From: NORP181 sp047623555
GTDB lineage: Bacteria > Pseudomonadota > Alphaproteobacteria > Rhodobacterales > Rhodobacteraceae
Assembly (NCBI GenBank): GCA_047623555.1
Contig: JBLHMP010000007.1
Location: forward strand, 6,089-70,088
Length of the DNA stretch: 64,000 nt
Direction: 5' to 3'
The notes under the pieces were generated by a model that was given only the letters and a program-made list of their open reading frames with translations, made no database searches and was not told the origin of the DNA. Positions within the stretch are counted from its first letter, which is position 1; every line of letters begins with the position of its first letter. Below, piece after piece: positions 18,417 to 27,711 of this stretch. The position numbers and the translations under genes were made by a program.

Positions 18417-19424
18417 ATGTCCGATCCTGCCGATCTGGTTGCCGAAATCGAAGCACTGGAACAAAAACTGACCGCAGCCAAGGCCTCGATCACCCGTCGC
18501 TTCATTGGGCAGGAACGGGTTGTCGACCTGACCCTAACGGCATTGTTGTGTGGCGGTCATGCGTTGCTGATCGGATTACCCGGTCTGGGCAAGACCCGGC
18601 TGATCGAAACCTTGTCCACGGTGATGGGGCTGGACGGCAACCGCATCCAGTTCACCCCCGACCTAATGCCCGCCGATATCCTCGGTTCCGAGGTGCTGGA
18701 CACTGCTGCCGATGGGCGCCGCAGTTTCCGCTTTGTGCAGGGACCGATCTTTTGCCAATTGCTGATGGCGGATGAAATCAACCGCGCCAGCCCACGGACC
18801 CAGTCGGCCCTGTTGCAGGCAATGCAGGAACGCATGGTTACCGTTGCCGGCGAAGACCGCCCGCTTGACGCGCCGTTCCACGTTTTGGCCACGCAAAACC
18901 CAATTGAACAAGAAGGCACCTATCCGCTGCCCGAGGCCCAGCTTGATCGCTTTCTCGTGCAGGTCGATGTTTTGTACCCCGACCGCGCCACTGAACGCGA
19001 TATCCTGCTCGCCACCACCGGCGTGACCGAAGACGTGTCAACGCAGGTCTTTAGCCGCGACGAACTCCTCGCCGCGCAAACCCTGCTGCGCCGGATGCCG
19101 GTGGGTGAATCGGTGGTTGATATGATCCTTGATCTTGTGCGCGCCTTTCGCCCCGAAGAACCCGAGGCCTCGAACCTGGTGAAATCCACGGTATCCTGGG
19201 GCCCCGGCCCCCGCGCCGCCCAGGCGCTGATGCTGACGGTGCGCGCGCGTGCGTTGTTGCAGGGTCGCCTTGCGCCCAACGCCGAAGACGTCATCAACAT
19301 GGCCCGCCCGGTTCTCAGCCACCGCATGGCGCTGAACTTTGCCGCCCGTGCCCGTGGCGACAGCCTGCCTGACCTCATTGAAACCACCGCCGTCGCCCTA
19401 ACCCGGACCGAGGCCGCCGCGTGA
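18417..19424 (+). CDS. MoxR family AAA+ ATPase
   Basis: A 335-residue MoxR ATPase with Walker A GLPGLGKT (53-60), Walker B LLMADE (D119, E120), the EQEGTYPLPEAQLDRF segment with sensor and arginine-finger region, and a C-terminal lid. MoxR proteins act as chaperone-like ATPases with von Willebrand factor A partners. AAAGGAAAG precedes the ATG at 18417. It opens a four-gene operon in which each gene overlaps the next by four bases. Confidence 0.95.
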   Translation: MSDPADLVAEIEALEQKLTAAKASITRRFIGQERVVDLTLTALLCGGHALLIGLPGLGKTRLIETLSTVMGLDGNRIQFTPDLMPADILGSEVLDTAADGRRSFRFVQGPIFCQLLMADEINRASPRTQSALLQAMQERMVTVAGEDRPLDAPFHVLATQNPIEQEGTYPLPEAQLDRFLVQVDVLYPDRATERDILLATTGVTEDVSTQVFSRDELLAAQTLLRRMPVGESVVDMILDLVRAFRPEEPEASNLVKSTVSWGPGPRAAQALMLTVRARALLQGRLAPNAEDVINMARPVLSHRMALNFAARARGDSLPDLIETTAVALTRTEAAA

Positions 19425-20296
19425 ATTCAAACCCAACCCTGCGCGAACGATCCGAGGCCGAAGCCAGCCGCCTGCCGCCGCTTTTGGCGCGAGCAGAGCA
19501 TTTGGCCGGGACGGTCATGCTCGGCGATCACGGTCGTCGACGTGCCGGGTTGGGCGATGATTTTTGGCAATACCGCCCGGTACAAGTGGGCGACAGCAAA
19601 CGCATGATCGACCACCGCCGCTCTGCCCGGGGCGATCAACAATTTGTCCGCGAACGCGAATGGCAGATCGCGCAGTCGGTGATGATGTGGGTCGATCAAG
19701 GGGCCTCAATGCGCTTTGCCTCGGACAAAAACCTACCCGCGAAAATCGACCGCGCCCGCCTGCTTGCGCTATCCACCGCCATCTTGCTGTTGCGCGGCGG
19801 CGAACGCGTTGGCTTGACCGGCCCGACTCTGCCACCACGACGCGGCAAAACACAGGTGATCCGCCTCGCCGATAGTTTTGCCATCGACGCGCCCGAAGAT
19901 TACGCCAGCCCCGAACACCGGGCGATGATCCCCCATGCCCGCGCTGTGTTTATTTCGGATTTCCTTGGCGATATGACAGAGGTCACCCTTGCCCTAAGCA
20001 AAGCCGCCGATCGCGGTGTGCACGGTGTTGTATTGCAAGTGCTGGATCCCAGCGAAGAGCTATTCCCGTTTCAGGGCCGCACCATATTTGAGAGCATTGG
20101 CGGCAGCCTAAGTCACGAAACCCTAAAGGCCGGCGATCTGCGCAGCCGCTATCTTGACCGCCTTGCCACCCGCAAGGACGAACTAAGCACCCTGTGCCGC
20201 ACAACCGGCTGGCATCTGGGCCTGCACCACACCGGTGACAGCGCCCAATCGGCGTTGTTGTGGTTGTATCGGGCGCTGGATGGGGGGGCGCGATGA
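19421..20296 (+). CDS. DUF58 domain-containing protein
   Basis: A 291-residue protein that starts with GTG overlapping the moxR stop (GTGA). The DUF58 core is clear: DDFWQYRPVQVGDSKRMIDHRRSAR at 46-70, then a von Willebrand A fold. The MIDAS motif is D92-Q-G94-A-S96 where DxSxS is normal, so the first serine is glycine and metal binding may be altered. DUF58 proteins are the standard partner of MoxR ATPases. No membrane segment is visible. Confidence 0.92.
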   Translation: MNSNPTLRERSEAEASRLPPLLARAEHLAGTVMLGDHGRRRAGLGDDFWQYRPVQVGDSKRMIDHRRSARGDQQFVREREWQIAQSVMMWVDQGASMRFASDKNLPAKIDRARLLALSTAILLLRGGERVGLTGPTLPPRRGKTQVIRLADSFAIDAPEDYASPEHRAMIPHARAVFISDFLGDMTEVTLALSKAADRGVHGVVLQVLDPSEELFPFQGRTIFESIGGSLSHETLKAGDLRSRYLDRLATRKDELSTLCRTTGWHLGLHHTGDSAQSALLWLYRALDGGAR

Positions 20297-23067
20297 CGCT
20301 TTTGGCTGGTATTGGGTTTGCCTCGCCTTGGTTGTTGTTGGGCCTGATCGCCCTGCCGATTCTATGGATTATTCTGCGCGCCGTGCCGCCTGCGCCGACC
20401 CGACGACGGTTTCCCGGTGTTGCACTGCTGCTGGGCCTTAAGGACGATGAGAGCGTATCTGATCGAACGCCCTGGTGGCTGTTGCTGCTGCGAATGTTGG
20501 CCATTGCCGCCGCCATTGTTGGTCTGGCCGGGCCTGTCCTGAACCCAACACAGGGAAGATCTGGCAGTGGCCCGTTGTTGATCGTGCTAGACGCGAGCTG
20601 GGCCGGGGCCACAGGCTGGCCCGCAAAAATCGACCTTATGTCAACGCAATTGGCCGAGGCCGGGCGCGCAAACCGTCCCGTCGCCATCCTGCGCCTATCC
20701 ACCCCCGAAACGCCGGTGTTCCAATCCGCCGATGTCCTGCGCAGCCGCTTGATCGGATTTGAGCCGACGGCCTGGCAGCCCACCGCACCGCAGATCACCG
20801 CCGCAATTGCCGGGCTTGCCGCTGTTAAGGGTGGTTTTGACACTTTTTGGTTCAGTGATGCCTTGGCTTATCCGGGGCAAACCGATTTTCTTAGAGCCCT
20901 GTCAGATCGCGGTGCGGTACAAGTGTACCAGATGGCCCGCGAAGTTCTGGGCATCGCCCCGCCAGAGTTTGAGGATGGCACCATCCAACTGACCGCCGTC
21001 CGATCCCTGCCCGGTACCGCGCGCGACGTAGTACTATTGGCGCAAGGCCGCGATCCTGCGGGAACTGCCCGCGTACTGGCCTCGGTTCCTGCGCGGTTTA
21101 AACCCGGCGAGACGACGGCCACCGTTGGCCTGACGTTGCCCTCAGAACTGCGCGCCCGCATCAGCCGGTTTGAAATACAAGGCCAGCATTCTGCCGGGGC
21201 GCTGACCCTAACCGATGATGGCCTGCGGCGGCGTGAAATCGCGCTGATCGCCGGGCGCGAAGATCGCGAAGGGCTGCAATTGTTGTCGCCTTTACACTAC
21301 CTCAATCAGGCACTTGTGCCGACCGCCGAGCTGCTAAACGGTGCCTTGCTTGATGTCCTGCCCGCCAATCCGGATGTGATCGTGCTCGCCGATGTTGCCA
21401 CAATTACGGACGCAGAAGAGGCCGCGCTGACCGACTGGATCGAAGGCGGCGGCATGTTGCTCCGCTTCGCCGGGCCACGTCTGGCCGCCTCAGATATAAG
21501 CCGGTCCGAGGAACATGCGCTGATGCCCGTGCGGCTGCGCGCCGGTGGCCGCAATCTGGGTGGCGCGATGAGTTGGGGAGAGCTCAAAGCACTGGCTCCT
21601 TTCCCCAAAGAGTCACCATTTTTCGGCCTGACCATCCCCGACGATGTTTCGGTAACGGCGCAGGTCATGGCGCAACCGGATCCGACATTGGCCGACCGGG
21701 TGATTGCCTCGCTGAACGACGGCACACCGTTGGTCACCCGCAAAATCATGGGCCAAGGGCAGGTGGTTTTGTTCCACGTCACCGCCAACGCCGAATGGTC
21801 GAGCCTGCCGTTGTCAGGCCTGTTCGTCGAAATGCTCGAACGGTTGGCGGTGTCTTTCTCCGCCAAAACGCCAATTGCCGCCGATCTGGACGGCACCATA
21901 TGGACGCCGATTCAGGTGATGGATGGCTTTGGTCGCCTGTCAGATGCCGGAAATCTGCCCGGTGTTGATGGCCCGGCGCTGATAGATTCGCCCCCCGGCC
22001 CCGAATTGCGCCCGGGATTGTACGAAAGCGGTGATCGCAGGCTGGCGCGTAATGTGTTGACAGCTGGCGCGATTCTGACGCCGGTTGTTTGGCCCCATGA
22101 CATCCCGGTGCGCGGATTGTCGGTTGCAAAAGAATTGCCCTTGGCCGGCATATTACTCAGCTTCGCCATCGTGCTTTTGGTGCTGGATGTGATCGCCTCG
22201 CTTGCCCTGTCTGGTCGCCTTGGATTGGCTCGCACCACGGCGATGATGCTGGCGATAATATTGGGCGCAACCGACCCCGGCACCGCGTTTGCCCAGCAGC
22301 CCGAAACCGATGACAGCTTTGCATTGGCAGCGACAGGTGAGCTTGTCTTGGCCCATGTTCTGACCGGCAACACCGAACTGGACGATATTGCTCAGGCCGG
22401 GCTTCAGGGGCTGTCGGATGTGTTGTTTATGCGCTCGTCGATCGAACCCTCGCTACCCGTTGGCATTGATCTGGAGCGCGATGAGTTGTCGTTTTTTCCG
22501 CTGCTCTATTGGCCGATCACGCCCGAACAACCGATGCCATCAGACGAGGCCTATGCCAGGCTGAACACCTATCTGCGATCCGGCGGCTTGATCCTGTTTG
22601 ACACCCGAGACGCTGATATTTCCCATTTCGGCGCCTCGAGCCCGAATGGTCGCAAGCTGCAAAAACTGGCGGAACCGCTGGATATTCCGCCGCTTGAACC
22701 GCTACCCAAAGACCACGTTTTAACCCGCACATTCTATCTGCTGCAGGATTACCCCGGTCGTCACAATAGCCCGGATATCTGGGTCGAGGCCTCACCACCT
22801 GACGCCGAACAGACCGAAGGCATGCCATTTCGCAATCTCAACGATGGCGTGACGCCGGTGGTGATTGGCGGCAACGACTGGGCTGGGGCATGGGCCACGG
22901 ATAGTAATGGGCGGCCATTGTTGCCGGTCGGGCATGGGTTTGCCGGTGAACGGCAGCGCGAATTGGCGTTCCGGTTTGGCGTAAATCTGGTCATGCATGT
23001 GCTGACCGGAAACTATAAATCGGATCAGGTGCATGTGCCTGCCCTGCTTGATAGGTTGGGCCAATGA
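20293..23067 (+). CDS. BatA/DUF4159 membrane protein
   Basis: A 924-residue protein. The ATG at 20293 overlaps the DUF58 stop. Two N-terminal membrane helices (about 8-26 and 58-78) flank a PPAPTRRRFPG loop, the aerotolerance-regulator (BatA) N-terminal domain. A large periplasmic-type region follows, with a degenerate VWA core (IVLDASWAGATG) and a gatase-like fold, then one or two helices near 630-665, and a C-terminal DUF4159 domain from about 690. It probably anchors the MoxR-VWA complex in the membrane. Confidence 0.88.
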   Translation: MTLLAGIGFASPWLLLGLIALPILWIILRAVPPAPTRRRFPGVALLLGLKDDESVSDRTPWWLLLLRMLAIAAAIVGLAGPVLNPTQGRSGSGPLLIVLDASWAGATGWPAKIDLMSTQLAEAGRANRPVAILRLSTPETPVFQSADVLRSRLIGFEPTAWQPTAPQITAAIAGLAAVKGGFDTFWFSDALAYPGQTDFLRALSDRGAVQVYQMAREVLGIAPPEFEDGTIQLTAVRSLPGTARDVVLLAQGRDPAGTARVLASVPARFKPGETTATVGLTLPSELRARISRFEIQGQHSAGALTLTDDGLRRREIALIAGREDREGLQLLSPLHYLNQALVPTAELLNGALLDVLPANPDVIVLADVATITDAEEAALTDWIEGGGMLLRFAGPRLAASDISRSEEHALMPVRLRAGGRNLGGAMSWGELKALAPFPKESPFFGLTIPDDVSVTAQVMAQPDPTLADRVIASLNDGTPLVTRKIMGQGQVVLFHVTANAEWSSLPLSGLFVEMLERLAVSFSAKTPIAADLDGTIWTPIQVMDGFGRLSDAGNLPGVDGPALIDSPPGPELRPGLYESGDRRLARNVLTAGAILTPVVWPHDIPVRGLSVAKELPLAGILLSFAIVLLVLDVIASLALSGRLGLARTTAMMLAIILGATDPGTAFAQQPETDDSFALAATGELVLAHVLTGNTELDDIAQAGLQGLSDVLFMRSSIEPSLPVGIDLERDELSFFPLLYWPITPEQPMPSDEAYARLNTYLRSGGLILFDTRDADISHFGASSPNGRKLQKLAEPLDIPPLEPLPKDHVLTRTFYLLQDYPGRHNSPDIWVEASPPDAEQTEGMPFRNLNDGVTPVVIGGNDWAGAWATDSNGRPLLPVGHGFAGERQRELAFRFGVNLVMHVLTGNYKSDQVHVPALLDRLGQ

Positions 23068-25106
23068 CCGGTTCTGTACTCTTTGATCCTCTGATCGCGT
23101 GGCCGTTTCTGGCCGCATTAGGCGTTGTGGCATTGGCCGGCGTTTTGTTGGCGCTGTGGCGTGGCCTGTCGGGCTGGGCGTTGCGCGGATTGGCGGCGAT
23201 TGTATTGCTCGGCGCTTTGGCAGGCCCGGTTTACCAGGTTGAGGACCGCACGCCTTTGACCGACATTGTGATCGTTCTTGACGATGCCAGCGCCAGCCAA
23301 TCGCTGGCGGATCGTCCCAACCAGACCGCGCAGGCGGTGGTTGCCTTAACCGATGCGCTGAACAAACGCGCCAACACCGAGGTGCGTCATGTGACCTCGC
23401 CGGATGGCGACGGCGACGGGGGCACCGAACTGATGGCGGCCCTTATCGAAACCCTTGCCGAAGAACCCCGCGCCCGCATCGCCGGCATCATCGCGATCAG
23501 CGATGGCCAGGTGCATGATGTTGAAAACACGCCGGATCTGCCTGCGCCGATGCATCTGTTGCTGACCGGACGCGATACCGATTGGGACCGCCGCCTGATC
23601 GTGCGCAACGCCCCGGCGTTTGCCATCATCGGTGAACCTGTCACGTTAACCTTGCGGGTTGAGGACAGCGGCGCAGCGCCTGAGGGCGCGACATCGGCGC
23701 CGTTGGACATTTCCGTCGACGGAGAACCGCCGCAACGCTTTGAAATCCCCATTGGCCGCGACATCGAACTGCCGGTCACCTTGCCCCATGGCGGGCGCAA
23801 TGTGATCCAGTTTAGCGTTCCTGCCGCAACGGGTGAAATCACCGACCGCAACAATACCGCGTTAATCCAGATGAACGGTGTGCGTGACCGGTTGCGGGTG
23901 CTTTTGGTGTCAGGCGAACCCCACGCGGGCGGGCGCACATGGCGTAATTTGCTCAAATCCGACAGCTCGGTTGATCTGGTGCATTTCACCATTCTGCGAC
24001 CGCCAGAAAAACAAGACGGCGTGCCGGTCGGCGAACTGTCCCTGATCGCATTCCCAACCCGCGAATTGTTTCTCGACAAGATCGACGAGTTCGACCTGAT
24101 CATCTTTGATCGCTATAAACGCCGTGGCATCCTGCCAACGATTTATCTGGATAACGTCGCCAATTATGTGGCGAGGGGCGGCGCGGTGCTTGTGGCGGCG
24201 GGTCCGGATTTCGCCGGGGCCGAGAGCATCTATCGCTCGCCCTTGTCGACCATCCTGCCCGCCAGACCCACCGCCCGGGTGTTTGAGGAAAGCTATCGCC
24301 CCGAAATCACCGATCTGGGGGATCGCCATCCGGTGACGTCCGATCTGCAATGGCAGGGCGAATGGGGATCGTGGATGCGCCAGATCGAGGTTGAACCAAC
24401 ATCAGGCTCGGTGCTGATGACCGGGATTGACGACCGACCGTTGCTGATCCTTGATCGGGTCGGAGAGGGCCGCGTGGCGATGCTCGCCTCGGACCACGCG
24501 TGGCTATGGAGCCGGGGCTATCAAGGCGGTGGCCCGCAACTGGAATTGTTGCGGCGGCTGGCGCATTGGATGATGAAAGAACCCGAGCTGGAAGAAGAGA
24601 CATTGTGGGCCGAACCAACCGGCCAGACCATGCGCATCATCCGACGCACATTGAACGACACAATCGGAACGGTGACCGTGACCCGCCCGGATGGCACATC
24701 AGTTAAGGTCGCGTTGGACGAAACCAGCCCCGGTCGGTTTGAGGCACTGTATGATGGCCCCGAAATCGGCCTGTACCGGCTGGTCGAAGGAGATCAGGAA
24801 ACCGTCATCGGCCTTGGCCCGGCGGCCCCCCGCGAATTTGAGCAGACCATTGCCACAGGCGACGTTCTTGCGCCGGTCATCGCGCCGCTTCGGGGCGGAA
24901 TTTTCCGGCTACAGGACGGCTTGCCAACCCTGCGCAATATACGTGCCGGACGCCCTGCATCGGGACGTGGCTGGATGGGGCTGATCCCGCGCAATGCCTA
25001 TGAAACCCGTGATGTGACGCAAACGGCGATATTGCCGGCCTGGCTGGTTTTGCTGCTAGCCTCGGCTTTGATCGTGATGGGATGGCTGCGCGAAGGGCGG
25101 CCGTAG
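23064..25106 (+). CDS. Membrane VWA / glutamine amidotransferase-like protein
   Basis: A 680-residue protein with helices near 10-30 and 40-57, a VWA domain from about 65 to 190 with intact MIDAS D74-A-S76-A-S78, a central glutamine-amidotransferase-like fold (about 280-470, RVLLVSGEP to GEGRVAMLASDHAWLW) that lacks the catalytic cysteine nucleophile, and a C-terminal helix at about 655-673. It overlaps the preceding gene by ATGA and ends six bases before the convergent pbpC. It is the only member of the operon with a complete metal site. Confidence 0.86.
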   Translation: MTGSVLFDPLIAWPFLAALGVVALAGVLLALWRGLSGWALRGLAAIVLLGALAGPVYQVEDRTPLTDIVIVLDDASASQSLADRPNQTAQAVVALTDALNKRANTEVRHVTSPDGDGDGGTELMAALIETLAEEPRARIAGIIAISDGQVHDVENTPDLPAPMHLLLTGRDTDWDRRLIVRNAPAFAIIGEPVTLTLRVEDSGAAPEGATSAPLDISVDGEPPQRFEIPIGRDIELPVTLPHGGRNVIQFSVPAATGEITDRNNTALIQMNGVRDRLRVLLVSGEPHAGGRTWRNLLKSDSSVDLVHFTILRPPEKQDGVPVGELSLIAFPTRELFLDKIDEFDLIIFDRYKRRGILPTIYLDNVANYVARGGAVLVAAGPDFAGAESIYRSPLSTILPARPTARVFEESYRPEITDLGDRHPVTSDLQWQGEWGSWMRQIEVEPTSGSVLMTGIDDRPLLILDRVGEGRVAMLASDHAWLWSRGYQGGGPQLELLRRLAHWMMKEPELEEETLWAEPTGQTMRIIRRTLNDTIGTVTVTRPDGTSVKVALDETSPGRFEALYDGPEIGLYRLVEGDQETVIGLGPAAPREFEQTIATGDVLAPVIAPLRGGIFRLQDGLPTLRNIRAGRPASGRGWMGLIPRNAYETRDVTQTAILPAWLVLLLASALIVMGWLREGRP

Positions 25107-25112
25107 GGCGGC

Positions 25113-27158
25113 TCAATCGACCCGAATTGTCACCCGATCCGACAGGCCCGCACCATCCACCACCACCAATGTGGAAAACCCTTTGCCCGGATAGGGTATC
25201 TCAAACTCACGCAGGCGTTGCCCTGATGCAACCGGCAGGCCATTGGCCAGCACCGTAAACGGCGCCTCTCCGCCGTGCAATTTCAGCGTGACCTCACCAC
25301 CGGACAGCAGCAATTGCGCGCCGCTGGGTGGAAAAATCAGCCGGGGGGCGTTTTTGGGACGGGAAAACACCGCATCCCGGGGCCGGAACCGGCGCAGGGG
25401 TAATGGCAGTTCAGCAGCACTTAGGATCAGGGTCGCAGGCGGCGGGGGCGGCAGCGGTTCAAAGTCAGGTTTTAGTCGGCCAAACGCCTCAAACAACACC
25501 GGCGCGGCCAGCCCGCCACCAAAGGCACCCGGCACTGGCGTTCCATCCGCGCGGCCCATCCAAACGCCAATGACGTGTCGCCCGTCAAACCCGATGGCCC
25601 AGGCATCGCGGTGGCCATAGGATGTACCGGTCTTATAGGCCAAAACCCCGTTCGGCGCGCCCGGAGGCGGCGTTAAACCGGTCAATATATTACCCACTTG
25701 CCAGGCGGAGACGTCCGACATCAGCCGCCCGGCCTGTTCTGGCAAAATGTTTTGATCCACATGCAGCACCGGCCCGATGCCACCCTGCGCCAGACCGGCG
25801 TAAAGCTGCACCAAATCATAGAGGCTCAGACCGATGCCACCCAATGAGATCGCCAACCCCGGCGCGCCCGGCAGTTGCGGATTTGCGCCGGATTTGCGTA
25901 ACGCTGCCATCACTCGCGCCGGGCCAAGTTCGTTGGTCAGTTTCACAACCGGGATGTTCAGCGACAATTGCAGCGCTTCGCGCACCCGCACATCGCCACG
26001 AAACAAGCCGTCGAAATTTTGCGGGGAATAGCCGCCAAACGCCACTGGCCCGTCATGAATTAGGGTTTCGGGATGCACCAGCCCCTGATCAAATGCCAGC
26101 CCATAAATCAACGGTTTCAGCGTCGATCCGGGTGACCGAATAGCGCGCGTCATATCGACAAACCCCTGCCGCCCACCAACGCTGTCGTAGGTCGCAGAGC
26201 CAACGGATGCGATGATTTCACCAGTGTAGTGATCGGCCACCAACAACGCCGCCGATACCCGTGGCCCGGCGCGGCGTGCGGCATTTGCCACCAGTGTTTC
26301 CAGCGCCGCCTGCACCCTTGCATCAACGCTTAGATCATGGCGACGTGCAGGGCGGTCGCCTGCCCGAACCCGGTCGGCGAGATGTGCCGCCAGTTGCGGA
26401 AACCCGCGCATTTGATTGGGTAGCGTTGCGGCCATTGCCACCTTGGCCTCGTCCGCATCAATCAAGCCTTGTGCCTGCATACGCGCAAGCACGCGATTGT
26501 GGGCGGCGCGGGCGTTAACAGCAAAGCGATCCGGGCGGCGGGCCTCGGGCGATTGTGGCAACGCGACGAGCAATGCCGCCTCGGCTGGGGTCAGGCGGTT
26601 GGGTTCTTTGCCAAACCACGCCAGCGTCGCGGCGCGCACGCCCTCAAGATTGCCGCCATATGGCGCGTGCGTCAGGTACAGAGCCAGGATCTGGTCTTTG
26701 CTCAACCGTCGTTCAAGAGCCATTGCCACCCGGATTTGGCGCAGCTTGCCCGACCAGCGCCCGGTGCTGCCATCCTCGAGCAACCGCGCGACCTGCATGG
26801 TCAGGGTCGACCCGCCAGACACTGGCCTGCCGTTCCAGACCGCCTGCCCAAAAGCGCGCAAAAAGGCCAGCGGGTCAACCCCGGAATGATCCCAAAAGCG
26901 TTTATCTTCAAACCGCACCAACATCTGAACAAAGCCCGCATCAACCAGATCTGCATCCGGCGCCAGACGCCAGATGCCATCGACAACCGTATAGGCACGC
27001 AGCAATTCCCCTTTGCGATCGCGCACCTCAACCGAGGTTTCGGCCAGTGTAGCGGGCAAAACCGTCCGGTCGATCCACCTGTCCGTTGCATCCCGCAAGG
27101 CTGCGGCGGTCCCCAGGGCAATGGTAAGCGCAAACAAAAGTGGCGCGACCCTAGACAT
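25113..27158 (-). CDS. pbpC: Penicillin-binding protein 1C
   Basis: A 681-residue bifunctional peptidoglycan synthase: N-terminal membrane anchor, GT51 transglycosylase with VRFEDKRFWDHSGVDPLAF and GGSTLTMQVAR, a transpeptidase with SxxK in GSTLKPL, SLN and KTGT, and the C-terminal BiPBP domain specific to PBP1C. The start at 27158 (MSRVAPLL) fits the family; the longer frame would cover most of the upstream gene. It overlaps the glycolipid-binding gene by eight bases and is cotranscribed with the alpha-2-macroglobulin gene. Confidence 0.95.
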   Translation of the reverse strand: MSRVAPLLFALTIALGTAAALRDATDRWIDRTVLPATLAETSVEVRDRKGELLRAYTVVDGIWRLAPDADLVDAGFVQMLVRFEDKRFWDHSGVDPLAFLRAFGQAVWNGRPVSGGSTLTMQVARLLEDGSTGRWSGKLRQIRVAMALERRLSKDQILALYLTHAPYGGNLEGVRAATLAWFGKEPNRLTPAEAALLVALPQSPEARRPDRFAVNARAAHNRVLARMQAQGLIDADEAKVAMAATLPNQMRGFPQLAAHLADRVRAGDRPARRHDLSVDARVQAALETLVANAARRAGPRVSAALLVADHYTGEIIASVGSATYDSVGGRQGFVDMTRAIRSPGSTLKPLIYGLAFDQGLVHPETLIHDGPVAFGGYSPQNFDGLFRGDVRVREALQLSLNIPVVKLTNELGPARVMAALRKSGANPQLPGAPGLAISLGGIGLSLYDLVQLYAGLAQGGIGPVLHVDQNILPEQAGRLMSDVSAWQVGNILTGLTPPPGAPNGVLAYKTGTSYGHRDAWAIGFDGRHVIGVWMGRADGTPVPGAFGGGLAAPVLFEAFGRLKPDFEPLPPPPPATLILSAAELPLPLRRFRPRDAVFSRPKNAPRLIFPPSGAQLLLSGGEVTLKLHGGEAPFTVLANGLPVASGQRLREFEIPYPGKGFSTLVVVDGAGLSDRVTIRVD

Positions 27159-27711
27159 CGACCCAACCCTCCCAAAGTCCGGGATACCGGGTGACGAAAC
27201 CCGAAGGATGCGTTTCAAGCTCGGCTGTGAAATTGGCTGAGGCGTAGGTGAATGCACCTGCGGCCAACCGGGTATAGGTTTGATCAAGTCGCTGAATCTG
27301 ACACAGATCAGGGACCAGCCACGCGGAATGGACCTGTATTGGCATTGCCTTACCAAATGTCAGACGGCGCAGTGGCAAAAAGTTTGTCGCCGGGGTAAAG
27401 CTGAGGTCGATATCGGTAAAATGCGCCGTGCCCGGTTGCAGAGTTTCGTTTAGTGTCCAGCCTTGCGGACCACGCGCAAGACGAAGAGCCACCGGTTGAT
27501 CTGCACAAGTGCCGACAATATCCGCAGATAACGTGCGCCATTCTTCATCACAACACACCACATAGTCTAGCGAAGTCGCGTCGTTGTCCTGCCAAATTGC
27601 CTGCCCGGTCATTATCGAACCGTGATCGCCCCGTGACAGCGTACATCTATCGGTTCCGACACGATCCAATCGTCGCCAATGGGCCATCGCAATTATGCCG
27701 CCCTGGCTCAT
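27151..27711 (-). CDS. Putative glycolipid-binding protein (DUF1089 fold)
   Basis: A 186-residue protein that matches the putative glycolipid-binding family: MAHWRRLDRVGTDRCTLSR at the N terminus, then GQAIWQDNDATSLDYVVCCDEEWRT and a C terminus ending TRYPGLWEGW. No signal peptide is visible. The ATG at 27711 overlaps the alpha-2-macroglobulin stop as ATGA; the ninth codon, also ATG, matches the family start better. Its position between the alpha-2-macroglobulin and PBP1C genes is unusual, because those two are normally adjacent. Confidence 0.8.
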   Translation of the reverse strand: MSQGGIIAMAHWRRLDRVGTDRCTLSRGDHGSIMTGQAIWQDNDATSLDYVVCCDEEWRTLSADIVGTCADQPVALRLARGPQGWTLNETLQPGTAHFTDIDLSFTPATNFLPLRRLTFGKAMPIQVHSAWLVPDLCQIQRLDQTYTRLAAGAFTYASANFTAELETHPSGFVTRYPGLWEGWVDV

